Translations under genes and position numbers: made by a program
Assembly: GCA_002395105.1 (NCBI GenBank)
Contig: DGWA01000011.1
Location: forward strand, 1 to 64,000
Direction of reading: 5' to 3'
Source: Rickettsiales bacterium UBA4270
GTDB taxonomy: Bacteria; Pseudomonadota; Alphaproteobacteria; Rickettsiales; Deianiraeaceae
Length of the DNA: 64,000 nt
The notes under the pieces: model-generated
Database searches by the model: none
Told to the model about the DNA's origin: nothing
Seen by the model: the letters and a program-made list of their open reading frames with translations, nothing else
Part shown: piece after piece, positions 25,701-40,700 of the stretch
Layout of the letters: each line of letters opens with the position of its first letter
How positions within the stretch are numbered: position 1 is the stretch's first letter

Positions 25701-28700
25701 CTCCATTATCAAACTCTACGTCTATTCGTTTTAGCTCATCAAAAGCTGTTCCTTGAAATATAAAATTACCGTCAACGCGCTTAAACCCAGAGACTGTATA
25801 TTTTTTCAAATATGTTGCTTTATCAAAAACAACTATCTCAGATGGTAAATCTTTTTTTTTTCCAGGAAAAGCATATTTTGCATAATAAATTTCATTGGTT
25901 TTGTTAGGTTTTATTTTATCAACTTTAACATATTGATGACCTTTTATCAATTTACCTTTTTTATATGTACCAGTCTCTAAAATTATTTTGTTATTATTGT
26001 ACTTGTTTTTAATAAACTTTTCGCCAAGACCGTCTGGTTTTTCTTTTATCAAATAACCAGTATAATAAACATTTGATTCATTTGATTTTTCGTTCAAAGA
26101 TTTTTCTACAGTATAGCCAACTATCTGTTTTCCATCTTTATACTCAACTTCCTTTTCACCATCTTCAGCTATTATTACTGCTTTACCATCGATATCACCA
26201 TTAATATTTGTCTTACCTTTGATGTAATCTTTTAGTGAAGAAAAAACTCTTTTGTTACTACAAATACCATTTTTATTATATTCATAACGTACTATTTTTG
26301 GATTTTCTATGCGTTTATTATTACTATCACCATCAAGAATAGTGTCAATATCGTTAAAATTCATAAAAAGATTTTGACGTTCTTCTTCATAAATACTTTC
26401 TGAATATTCTTCAAGAATAGATGATAAAGTTTCTTCTTTTATCGTACCATCTTTATTGAAAGCAACTTTACCTAAAACGAATTTCTCATCTTCAATTCCT
26501 TTTTTAACTTTTTCTTTTATTAATTGTTCTTTTATTTTTTTTTCTTTTAAATTGTTAATTAAGTAATTTTTAAATTCTAAATCTTCAAGTTTGAACACAT
26601 ATTTATCACATCTACCATTTATTGAATGTTTATAATAAGTAAAATAACTTGTTCCAAAATCAGTATCAATATCATCATTGTCCAAATCAATCGAAAAATT
26701 ATCATTTTTCATTGATTCTTGATCGACATACGATTTGTTTTGGTATAATGTTAATTTTCCAATAAGTTCATTATCGTTGTCAAAAAAGAAAAAATTTCTT
26801 TGAATTAAACATATGTATTCATCATCATCGTCAGATAGTGTTTTTTGAAAAAAATATTTATCAACTCTATCTAATTTTTTGCCATTATAAGAATTTATAG
26901 TACGAGATAATGGGATACTTCTGCCTTGTAAATAAAATGTTTCTTTTGCTAGTAATTTGTCTTCATTAAATGAATATTGTTTTTTACCTTTAGTTTTGAT
27001 AATAACTTTTTTACTAAATAACGTGTGTCTAAAAGAATTAAATTCTATTTCACATTCTCTTTTTTTGTCATCATAATTTAACATTTTTTCTTTACTTAGA
27101 ATACTTCTTTTTTGAGTATTAAAGTCGCCAACTTCTTGATACTTATACGACATATATTCAATAGAATCGTCATTATCTGTTATTTTTGTAATTTCGTTGC
27201 CGAATTCACTTTGCAATCCTTTTTTTTTATCAACACGAAATGTTCCTTTTTGAACAACTTCAATGCCGTCCATTATTTCTCCTGTATACTCTTCTACACC
27301 GTTATCTTTTTTGTATGTACCATCAAAAATTTTTCCATCATTAAAAAATATCGCAGTACGATCTTCTTTTTCTGTTTCAGACAATTCATGTTCATAAACT
27401 TCCTTGTTATAACATTTTAGGATATGTTTTTCATGCTCAATTTGTTCTTGATTTTTCTTCTCATTAATTTTTCTATCTTTTTCAAGTTTCATTATGTTTT
27501 TTGTAAATGCAGACATAGCATTTTTATATTCTTTGTATGTTGAGCAACCTTGACCTTGAAAATAATATTTTTCTTTATTTGTTTTGGCTAATAATGTTAA
27601 GGTTTGATTTAATTTTTTTGTTTCTGTGTCTATTTCTTTTTCTTTCGATTCTTGTTCTTGTTTTTTTTGAAGAATTTCATTATTTACTTTTTTTATGGCT
27701 TCTACATGTTTTTCTATTATTGTTTTATTAAAACTACCCTTAAAATAAGAAAGTTTATTACAAAGTTCAAAAATACTATCGTCGTTTTTTACTCCTTTTT
27801 CAAGATACAATTCATTAACAAAATAAAAATTATTAATTTTTTCTTTTAATTTTTTTCCATCTTCGTAATCTTTTTTGCCTTCTTTCGTAGCTTTATCAAA
27901 TAATTCAACAACAATCAAATACTCTTGTTTAAAATCTTGTTTTAAATTATTAATTTTTCTATTTAAACTTTCAATTGATGATTCAAGTAATCCTTTTTTT
28001 CTTTCAAGGGCTTTTATGTTTTTGTAATTTTCGCTATCTTCTTTGATTTTCTTCGTATCTTGATATTCATACTCTACTCCTGTATATTTTAAGCCTTCAC
28101 GAAGTTCTCCGTCAAAACAAACTGCACCAAGGTCATTTATTAATTGTCCTTTTCCTGTATAAGGTTCACCATCTACAAATTCACCTTCAAAACAAACTTT
28201 GCTTTTACCATCTTTGTATTCCGTTTCAGGATAAAACATCTTTCCTTTACTGTAATTTCCTTCATCATCGCATGAGCCTTTAAATATAACTTCACCAATA
28301 ATCGGTCTAATATATTTTCTTATTACGAATGCATCTTTTCCTTCAGCGTCCTTCCCTACTGGGACTTTTGCATCTTTTAAATCAATTGTTAATTCTTCTT
28401 CAGAAGGTTTACTATAAAATGTCATGTCTTGACAAGGCTTTCCATTCTTGAATTTTCCTTCACGTTTACAATATAGATAGTTCGTTTTGCCATTTCGAAT
28501 TTCATAATATTCAGTTCCAAAACCATTTTTAACATACCGTCTTAAATCATCAATTGAATATTGTTCATCTTCAATAAAACTACCAACATAAGTTGGATAT
28601 CCATATTTATTATATATATATATTCTTTTGGGTATATCTTGTGAAACAACAAATTCTAATCTATAGGTCTCGTCATCACCTGTTTTTCTGTATCCCGTAG

Positions 28701-31700
28701 GATAAATATTTTTATTTATATAATCATTAAACTCATAATCTGGAACATCTTGTGGCTCGTAATACTTTGTGCAATACGCTATTCGTATTTGTTTTGACAA
28801 CTCATCAATATCAAGTTCCTTATCATCAAGTAAAATTCTACCGATCTTATCCTCTGAAAGTCTTGTAGCAAGTTCGTGTGCTTTACCTGCACTCTGATCA
28901 TACCCAACTTCAAAAGTAATATTGTTATTATTCTTACATATTTTTTGACTAAGTAAAGCGTAGCTTCTGTATGATTTAAAATCTTTTACTTTTTTTCGTT
29001 CGTCTTTGATTAATACTTTTGCTGCCTCTAGCTTTTTTGTATTTAATTTATTATAACCAAACAAATAATCAGTAGTTTTACCGTCCTTTCCAACCGTTCC
29101 TTCTACTCTGATATTCTTAATAGACGAAAAAACGCCTGTTTTTTCAGTTGTTTGAATTAATTTATATTTTGGATTGTAAAACAATATTTCTGAAATTTCC
29201 CCTGTTGGCAAATGCCCCTCGAAATAACTGACTCTCAATTTTTCATCCAAAAAATATTTGTAAACATTAAGATTATAATTACTTTGTCCTTTTTCGCATA
29301 TTTCTTTTAGTTCTTGATAATTAAGAAGTTTAGAAAATAATACACAATTTTGATTAAAATCATAATAATAATGATTTCCACTACTCTTGACGTCTAGAAC
29401 AAACCAGTCATATATGTTATAATCTTCGTTTACCGATAACAGTTTACTATACTCTTCATTTATTTTTTTATTGGTAAGCTCTATCAGAACTGGAATAAAA
29501 GAAACTTCTTCGCCACCGTTGTCTACTGGTACTCCTTGTTTAAAATCTATATAAACCAATGTATGTTGCAATTTTTTTTCGTTGTCATTATGATCTTTAC
29601 GTAGACTATATACTTCGAACGAGCCTTGTTCTATTCCATTTTTATATGAACCCTCCATTCTTTTTAGTCCATTAGGAAAATAATCGGTACACTTACCTTC
29701 TCGTTTCATATCTTTGTTTAAATAACATTCGGATTTTTTAACAAGTTCTAGTTTACTTTGGTCAAATCCTACAGATATTGTGCAATCAACTGATAGTTTA
29801 TAATCTGATTTATTAATATAAAATCTATCAATTTCCCCATCGCTATAATAATATATAACTTGTTTTTTATTATCGATAACACCATTATTAAAATATGCTT
29901 TATATAACACGTCATTATCATTTATTACATACCCATATCCATGTTTTTTTCCAGATTTAAAGCCACCTTTATAAACAAGTTTTCCTTGTTCGTATAATTC
30001 ACCTTCCCCGTCATATTCGCCGTCTTTAAAATCACCAAGATATACAATATAATTTGAATATTTTGAAATTACAACACCATAACCATTCTTTGTTGCTTTT
30101 GTTTCGTTTGTTTTAACTTCATCTTTTATATCTTCCTGTTGTTTAAATTCTACTTGACCAAAATATATATCTCTTTCATTAATCACTTGTATTTTAACTT
30201 TTTTTAGTTTTTTCGCTAAGTCAGAGAATTTTTGTTTCACCAAGGCGACATATGAATCGTGATCAATATTTGCATTACTTAATTCATTACTAATAGAGCC
30301 ATTTTTTACAGTTTTTGGTTCTTTATAAACATTAAGCTTACATTTAGTAAAATTTTCAACTGGTTCTCCATTATATTTATCAATGTAAGTGTCACCTTCT
30401 TGAAATATACCTTTTATAAAGCTACCTTCAAATAATAATTTTATTCCACCAATATACGTTCCATTGTCTATCATTGAGTAAAATTTACCATGTCCATTTT
30501 TTAATGAATTCATAAATCCACCAACATACTTAATTTCTTGTTTGTCATCATAATCATGATATTCAGTAAGTGAATCTCCAGTAATTTGAAAATTTCTAAT
30601 ATCTGTTGTTATTATTTCTTTAAACCTCCGTATGCCACTTGCGTAATATACATTACCTACAAATATACAGCTTGTAACATTACCACTGATATAGCATTTA
30701 ATTCCATCTATCATTAAAAATCTCTTGTTTATTACACCTTTTTCAAGTACACCACCAACATATGAGCCTTTTTCAAGAACATCTTTTCCCTGTTTTGCTC
30801 GTGAAAGATCATCACAGTTAATAGAATATTCTGTGTTATAAACGGTACCTTGCCCAGATTTGTGTAAATTTTTTACTTGACCTACATAATATGAAATAGA
30901 GTTAGTAGCGTCTCTTTCAATTAATACTTCTTGTTTTTTATCTTCATTACTCTTATATACAGTATTCGCATCTATTTTCTTTGTTTCAGAAATTTTTGTT
31001 TCCATTCCTGCATTATATTTTGCTTTGTAATTATAATATCCATCTTTGATTTCAATAGTTCCAGAATATGGAAGACATTGTTTAAATGTTCCTTTAAAAC
31101 TAAAAAATTTATCCTTGCCGAACGGCTCATATAAATCTACTTCACCATTCTTTATTTTAAAATCTTTTATACGTGCGCGAAACTTTTCATATAGTTCCTG
31201 TTGTTCTAAAGAAGTTTTTTCTTTATATTCTTTTTCTCCTTCCTTAAAACCTGCAAATTGTTGTTCTTGTTCAACAAAGTTCTCATAACGAACAACATTT
31301 TTTCCTCTAAACAACACATGATAGTTTTTATCACCTTTAGTATAATTATAACTCAAACAAGAAGAAGGATCTTGTTTTAAGCAATCTATGTTGAGATCAT
31401 AAGGATCTATTGATTCAATAACATTATACTCTTGAATACCTGTGAAAAATTGTTTCGTTTTAAACGAACTATGTTTATCGAAAACCATTTTTTCGTCTTG
31501 CTCGCCATTCTTTTTTATTAATAATTCATCAATATTACATCGTTTATTTAATTTTACAAATTTTTCCTCTATCTTATATTCTTCTCCTCCTGCTTGTTTA
31601 TATTTAGTTGTTGTTTTTGTGCTAGGTAAACAACTTTTTGTACTATCATAACCATATTTCACATCATAGCTTTTAGCACCGTTAACTTTAACTACTTTTT

Positions 31701-34700
31701 CAACTGGAATAATATCCTTACCATCATTCCGACGACCTATTGTAACTTGAACTCCTACTCGTTGTTTAAAACAATTTTTATATTCAAAAGATTTTGTATT
31801 TTGTATGTCATCAAACGTAAAAGATGGTACTTCTACTTCTTCAAAAAATGAAATATCACCAATATCAACTGTTACAGTAGTTTGTCCAACAGTAATTTCG
31901 TATTTTCCATCGCTTTTTTTGTTTTCTTCAGGAAAAGACAATTTATTATCTTTTACAAAATGTTGACTATCATACCTTATAATGTTAAAAAAATTTTTTA
32001 TGTCGATAAAATTATTATTTGTATCAGAAAATTCAACAAAGTAATGTTTTTTAAAAGGGACACCACGATTATTTTTAAAAATTGACAATGGGTCGATCGT
32101 AAAATCAAATTCAAAAGCTTCGACCATTTTTCCCATACTATTTACACATATTAAAAAGTTGCTTTCCTTATAATATTCAATTTTTGAACTATCTTGATAC
32201 TTGAACGTAGCATCTTTTTTTCCTGTAGTAATGCTTTCAATTGGTTTTTCACTCGTTAACCTTAACACTTTTCCAAAAACACCATCTATTGTTTGTTCTT
32301 CGTAAACGATGATACCTTCTCCGCTATCAACGCGCAGCTGTTCTTCTCCTTCAATATTGTAAAAAATATTAGTACCATAAAGTTTACTTTCTTTTACAGC
32401 ATATGTATTCTTCCCTGTTTCAGCTTGGCCAGTTTTGTGCATCACAATATAATCAGTACGATCATCGTCTTCTCTATCGTCTTTTCTAAAACTGGTTTTT
32501 ACACTATTTATGTTTCCATCCTTATATTTATATTCTTTTTTTTTTGAAAAGCAGCCATCGTCTAAAAGCCAGTCATCATCATTTGAAAGATTATATATAT
32601 CGTTATCAAGATCCACTCTCTGCTCTTTTAATTCATTAATTTTTTTTGGTGAACAATATTTTTCAATAATCTTACCATTTCTACTATACTTATATAAAAA
32701 TGTTTCAAAATTACTGTTTTGATGTGTTTTACTCTCATCAAAGGCATTTTTAAGTAATTGTTTAAATCGATCATTTTCATCTTCGTCCTCTTTGCTTGAA
32801 TCTTTTGCTTTATTTATAAGTTCGGCAAATTTAACTTTTTGTAGTTGACTTAATGTAAAATCATTCTTCTTTTCTAACCGATAAAAAACCTTTGATTGAA
32901 TTTCGTCATTTTCATCATAAGTAGTTTCAGTCATTGTAAAGTTACTATAATCATATTTAATTTCTTTATTACCTTCCCTCTTGAACGTATCCACCCACTC
33001 ATTATATAAAAATTGCTGTTGTTCTTTGTTTCCATTCTCATCATTCCTATATCTATACTGAATGTCATTTTGATAAATATAGTTATAACCATCAGAATCT
33101 TTTTTAGCTAGTTTACTTGAATCCATTTCACCGACATTAGTGTTTTTACCGTTTGTGTAAAGAAAACTGTCAACTATAAAATATATTTCCGTTTCTCTTG
33201 ATTTAGTATGTTTTACAATTCCTGCATTCTTATCAACTTCGTATTGTTCTGTTATTCCACTTTCGTCACCTTCACTAACAGTCATTTTTGAAAGATATAA
33301 ACTGTTGTCATATTCATATTTGTATACTTGTTTTTTATCGCAGGTAATTTTTCTTTTTTTACCCACAAATTTTATATTATTAGAATAAACTGTTCTTTTT
33401 GTTATATTATCATTGTTATCTATATATTCAAACTCTTCAACTCGTTTTAATTTATCAAAACAATCATATTTACATATTCTTGTTATTCTTTGTCTTTCGT
33501 CATAAAGATAGACTGTTTTTTTAGGAATATTTAAATCATCATATTCTATATTTTGAACAATTGTATATATTTTGTTGTTCAGTTTTTTTGTTTTTCTTAG
33601 TTCTCTACTTTTTATATTAATACCATCTTCTTTGTATTCAATGTTCTCAACATATGAACCATATTGGTTATTGTTACTTGTTATTGTTATCGATTTTAAT
33701 TTATCATTGTCATAAATATATTGTTTTTTATACACAATGTCTTTGCCTGTTTTTTTTTCGACAGACATTTTCTTCCCATTTGCAAAATGACATGATAATA
33801 TACTTTTTCCGCATTTGATTTCTATTTCTCCTGTTTTTTTATAATTATATTTTGATGTTATACCGCTAATTTTGTCTTCTGCTTGTGATATCTCATCGCT
33901 ATCTTCTTTGTATGAAAAAGTTTTATCCTCATCAAGCATCATTTGTTCTGGTGGCAACGTTGAGATATTATGATATAAACAAACTTTTTTCAATTTCCTA
34001 AATATACGATTTTTATCATCAAGTTGCATAACATATTGATAACTGTCATTTGCAGAGAACACTTCATCGCTAGTTATAATATTATCTTTATATTTCGTTT
34101 TCCTATATAATTTAAATCCGCTATTTTTGTTAATCTTATAGTCATTAGCTTCTGAATTAACATCATCAGTATATTTTATATATATTTCTTCTTCAGTTGC
34201 ATCTTTCTGTTTATATATAACAACACCTCCGTTTAAATCGATAATTTTATTATAATATATATTATTTATTTTGTCATAACATGTCAACTCAATTTTGTTT
34301 TGTCCGTAAATTACTTTGGTCTTTATTTTATCATCCTCTTCTGTTTTTATTTCTATTTTACTTGTTTCCTTCTTACCGTTAAAAAATGTTGTCGTTGTTA
34401 TTGTTGCACTATCTTTTTTATCAACAGTCTCTGTTTTAAGCAATGATTTATCTGTTGAATAAAAATATTTGATGTTGTTTTCTTCTTTAATATGTGGTAC
34501 ATTTGGATCATCATAATAATATACTGTAAATCTTACATTACCTGAACCGTCATAGTAGATTTCTTTTTCTACAATATCATTTTTTTTGATTATTTTTAAG
34601 TATATTTTATTATCCTCAAACTTTTGTATTTCGTGATAATCACTATCGATTATCTCTTTTTTAAATAATCCTGTTGAATTACTATAATATTCAATAATAT

Positions 34701-37700
34701 GTCCAACACCTGTTTGATTGTATGCTTTAATACTTATTGATCCGTCTTCGTCTTCTATTGGTATTTTAGATTCATTGCTTATCGATCCTGAAATTTCAAT
34801 TGAATCACCTGTATTGCGTTCACATTTTGTACTAATTCCATTGCCATCAAATAAATCTTTGGTTTTTATATCTCGTCCATCGTCATTGTCTTGAATTTCT
34901 CTTTCTTTTGTTAATAAACCATAATTATTAGATTCTAACTCTTTAAATGGTTTATACTTATTTTTTAATAAAAATATTCTTGCTCCATCTTTTTCATATT
35001 GTATTTTTTTTATTTCATTCCCAATTTTATCAAAAATTATATCATATAATGGTTTTTCATCATTGTTCATACTGTATGTTCTTTTATATTTTTTTACGTA
35101 CTCTTCACCATTTGAACTTTCAGATACAGTTTGATATTTTTCGTTTTTTTCAGTATCATATTCTGTATTTGTTTTACAATATATATTTTTAATGTTATCG
35201 TGTTGAACAGTTGATACTTCACGATTTTGAGTATCATAAGTAAAATCTTTTTCCGACAAAATTACATGGTTTTGATTGTCATTTTTGTAATCTTTTATGT
35301 CTCCCTGATAGTAAATTTCTTTAATAATTTTATCACCATCGCGCTCTTGTTTTTTATATTTTAATTGCGTGTCACTTTCGTATATTACACATGGTTGTTT
35401 TTGTTTGTCTTTATATTCTTTTATTGTTGTTATATTTTTGTTACCATATGTAACCAGTTTTATTTCTCGTCCTTCATCATCATATTCTATTTGCTTAGTC
35501 ATAGTGCCATTTTGATATTCGTTTTGTTTAATACAATGTATTCCGTCTTTATGTTCATAATCTAATTCTTTTTTTATGTCATCAAACGACATTTTGTCCC
35601 TTATTGAATTATATATGTTCGAGAGTTGACCTTTTGGTATATCGTTGTTTTTTAGTTTGTAAATTATAAACTCTGAGTTCTTTTTCGCTTGATTCTGATC
35701 GAATATTTCGTACTCAGTACAAGTTGCGACAATTGCGTTTGTATTGTTATCATAACGAAAAAAATAAGATACTAATGATGAATCAGTCGGATATAAACTA
35801 ACCTTTAACGTATAATCATTTTTTTGCATAACAACACTACTACAATCTGCGAAAAATCGCTTTAGTTTGGCTATCCCGTCTTTAAACGAATAAAGTTCTT
35901 CGCATAATAATGAATGGTTATCTTTTGATAAATATTTCCTATATCCTTTTATTGTTTCATCTTTCTCTTTCTTATGCTTATACTCGTGTTTATTTAAAAG
36001 ATAATTGTCATAAACTTTCTCATTTACTTCCGTTTCGATATTAAACTCGGTTTCGCTTACAAATGTTGTTGTAGTTGATGATACTTTTTTTTTGTAACTT
36101 TTATCTTTAAATTCATTAATTACAGTCTTTAACACAACACCTTTCTTATCTTTTGTTGTTTCCTTTATTTTGAAATTTTCATCGTCCACAGTCTCTTCAT
36201 ATACATTGCCATTGTTATATTTTTTTTTACATATACGCTTACCGTAAATATTGCATCCACCAATAACTTCACCGGCTTTTTTTTCAGAATATATTAAACC
36301 ACTATTACCGCGTGTTTTTTTAAAAATAGGAATATATGTATTGTAAATATCGCTATATTTATAAATCGAACTTATAGTGCCTTGATCTATAACTTTTACT
36401 GTTTTTTCTTTATTATCCCATTCATAATCAATTGATATATTATTTATTACGGCAATCTCTTTGATTGCTTGTTTCAATCGTTCTATTGAATCATTATCAT
36501 CATTTTTTACTTTAATTTTTCTTTTACCCCCATTATACGTTTTTAACTTTCTTCCTTCTGTATCATATTTTGTTACACTTATAAGTATTTCTCCATCAAA
36601 TTGAGCCTCAAACATATTATTATTAACAGTAACATATATAAAATCATATGTTTTATCTTTGTTTTTTTCTCGATGTTGTACTAATTTTCTCTCAAGAATT
36701 ATACCAGTCGACTTATCATATTCACAAGTTTCCTCGTCATAACATCGTTTATCATAATAACTTGTAACTTTTGAAGAATATTTTGGCAAAAAGTATTTCT
36801 CAAAACCTGGAAAATTATTTTTCAATATTTGTTTTTCTGAAAAAATATTTAAATCATACTTCCGTTCTATATTTTTTATTTTTAATTTTTCTTTCGTAGT
36901 AGTTGATACATTAGAGAATATACTAACTGTATCATATTCGTTAGAGTCGTCACCATACTCTGAACTAATAACAAAATATGTTCCATTTTTGTTATATTGA
37001 TGTTGTTGTTTATTTTTTTTGCTAACAATACTTTTTATTTGAGATTCTTCACCGTCAAAAACGTATTGTTTTTCAATCATAAGTTCACTGCCAAATAAGT
37101 ATTTTTCAGTCTGAACTTCTACAAAATCTTTTTTAGAACTATCTAAACTTGAAACAATTTTTACTTGAGAACCTTCAATAGATCTTTCAACTTTTTTATC
37201 TTCTACGTCACATTCGAGGCTATCAAGTTGTGATTGATCTTTAGCACTAATAACAAATTTTTCAATTATATCATAACCATCGCCATTTCTTACTACTCTA
37301 TCTGCCGTTCTTTGAAAAATGTTATTATTTTTTATAATATCATCATAAAATCGCAAACCTTCGATAAAATCGCCGTCTCTAAAACGTCCTTGTTCCAATA
37401 CAACTAGTTCTTTGTTTTCTTCTGATGCTTTTTTTTTATCTGCATCAGTATATTTATGAACTAACTTACCTTGACCATTAAATAATCCACGTACGAAATC
37501 ACCTTCGTATGTTGTTTTTTTATCGTATTGAAGCTGGCCATGCCCGCTATACTCACATTCTACATTTTCATTAAATTCGCCTTCATATATTAATTCTCCA
37601 TTACTGTTATCGAACAATTTACCTTTCAACGGATTCAAATTTTTCATTTTTCCTGTAAATTTAAACTTACACTTATCAAGCATAAAGTCTGTTACATTTA

Positions 37701-40700
37701 CGATGCCTGTATCGTAATCTTTGTATTTCAATAAAGTAAATTTGTTTTTTAAATTATCTACCTGATGCTCAATAACACCGTTTTTATAAGAAAAACTATG
37801 CTTTTCTTCACCAGCCGTTTCACGCTCTTCATTGTTTTCGTTTCCAACTATGTTACCTGTGTCAGGGACAAATGACGGTATTTTATCGTCCGATATTGTT
37901 TCAGAACTACTAAAACGACCTTCAAATATTTTATAATCACCATTTATATCAATATAACATAATCCTTGTGCTTGTATACCATGATTACTTGACTTAACTT
38001 TATCAATTTGTATATGTGATTTTATATATTTTTTTGTACCTAAAAAACTATCAATACCACTAATATATGGTTTTTTTCCAGAAAGATCTTTATCTGCTTT
38101 GTTCCAAAATTCTTGAATTGTACATAAACCATCGCTGTTATGTCTGCATGCTTTAATTATTTCACCATTTTTATCCATTTCTAACAACGTTTCTTCTGAT
38201 TCATTAGTTTTTTCTCCAGAAAAACTACAATTTTCTATAAACTTGTTAATTTTACCTTTTTTATCGTAACTAACATATTTGTACCATTTTTTATTGTCAT
38301 CGTAACATACAATAGACGATATTTTATTCATACAAGCATTATCTTTATAATACATTCCTTGTTCCAACAAACTTTTAACACTATTGACGCCAATTGCATC
38401 ACTGTTAACGCCATTTTCTGAAAAATTAATCATGCAAGTATTTTTTTTATTTGCATTATCTGTATCTTCTAGCATTAAACATTTTAATGTCATATTTCCA
38501 CCTAAATCTCTTGTATATTTTTGCGTTATGGTTTGAGTTCCTTTTATAATCTTAACATTTATTCCTCCTCTAGCATTAGCAATTATAGTGTATTCTTGAT
38601 CAGAAATCAGTTTATCTTGCTCCCATTCTCCAATAATAGTAAAATTTCTGTCTGTCACTGTTATATTTGGACCGCTTTTTGCTTGTATTTCGCACGATTT
38701 ATTGTTATAAACATAAAACTCACCTTTACCATTTCTAGTAAATTCTACCTTGCCATTAGTCTTGACAGACTTGAATTCTCCATTATAAATGATTTTACCA
38801 CCAAGATACTTTTTCCCTCTTTTAATATAAAAAGAATCACCATCGAAGTCAAAATCACCATCATAAAGATAATAATTACTATTATCTTCAATGCTTACAA
38901 AACCTTTACACTTCCATTTATTGTCACTTTCACATGTTTTCTCAAAGCTTGTTAAAACTTTTTGCTTAGCGTCTATTTTAGTTAAACTCGCAGTTTTGCC
39001 CTCAACATTGCTTTTTTGTTCATCTCTCGTACTCACAACAGAATACTCCTCGTGCTTTTCAATTATAGTTCCTGTTTGGTTTTTACTTTGTTTTGTACAT
39101 TTTTTTATCAGATTTTTATTATTTGAATCATCGTATTCAATTTCGGTAAAATCACCCTCAACCTTATTTCCATTTTGATCGCAATTTTTTATTTCATGCT
39201 TTATTCTTCCTTCTATTCCATATTCATCCATATTAAACTTGTTTACATCCTGAGGATCAGGATATATAATTCTTGCAACTCTATATTGTTTAAAATCAGC
39301 ACTTGATAAATCAAGAGCACTTGCTATATATGAGTCATCTAAACTGAGATTAAAATTTTTTTTTATATTTTCTAGTGTTTCGCCATTTTTAGATTTATCA
39401 AATACAAGAATATGTGAAACTTTTCCTTCTTTAATAACACTATATTTATAAACAATTGAATCTAAATTCAATTGTGGAACGCCATTATTTTTACGTGGTC
39501 TTGATGTAGATGATACAAGATTTCCTCCTCTATACTGTTTAATTGTTTTAGAACCTGCTCCTGAATCAATACAACTAGTTGAAAAATCGCCATTAACAAT
39601 GTATTTATCATTTTCTTCTTTAAAAGAACCATCGATTTCTGTATCTTTATCAATTTTAATGTTTACAACTTTGTCTGTTCGTAAAAGATTGTAAAATGAT
39701 GTAATTTTATTGCAAATTACAAAATTTTCTGATAAAACTTTTAATTTTCCTTGAGATATTTTAGTACCTGAAAACGTACCTTTATAGTGGAAATCCTTAT
39801 TTAAATATTCTACGTTGTGTCCATTTTCAACAACGTATGCATATGCATTTTTACAATTACTATCTAATTTTACATTTTTAATCGTTTCGGAAGTCATTAT
39901 ATTGTCATGTGCTTGGCCGTTTTGTTGTTTTTCGTTATTTTGTGATTTAAATAATTTAAAAAAATCAAGACTTACCTTAACTCCTTTGACAAGATTAAAA
40001 CTAAAATCAAACTCACCCTCTTCCACAAGTCCATCGTAATATCTTATACCAGAATAAACATTTTCTCCTGTTTTCTTAAGATGACCTATACAAAAAAAAC
40101 TACCACCATTTTTTTCAGAAAATTCTTTAAACACTTTATGTCCTAAATCTACATTATTTTCATTGCTATACAATTGAACTATAACATTTCCATTTTCTTC
40201 TTTCGTAGCTTGCGTTGGATAATTACTTTTATCTTCAGAATTATCTGTTGTATTATCATATTTATATTTTATATTTTTTATTAAATATTCAACATTACTG
40301 GAAGCATTTTTTTTAGTTATACTATCAATTAAACCAATGTTAAAAACCGTTGTAATTGTGGAATTATCACCTTGTTTTTCACATGCTTTGATAAGCATAT
40401 CATTATCACTCTTAAACGTTGCATATTTTTTAATATCTTCCTCAATTTTAGACACAAAACGACGTTTTTTGTCTATTGATTTGAAATCTGCTGTAATTTC
40501 TTTAGTATTTCCTTCTTTGTGAATAATACGTTGAAGTTCATATTTTTTACTATAAGTTGACTGTGAACATTTATTCCCTTCATGTATATCGATTTGAATT
40601 GTGTCTTCATTTTTGTGTTCAATGGTATATTTTTTTGTTGCATCAAGTTTATCATTTTTAAAAAATCCTTCAAGAATGTCATCTTTTTTTAATTTTACAT

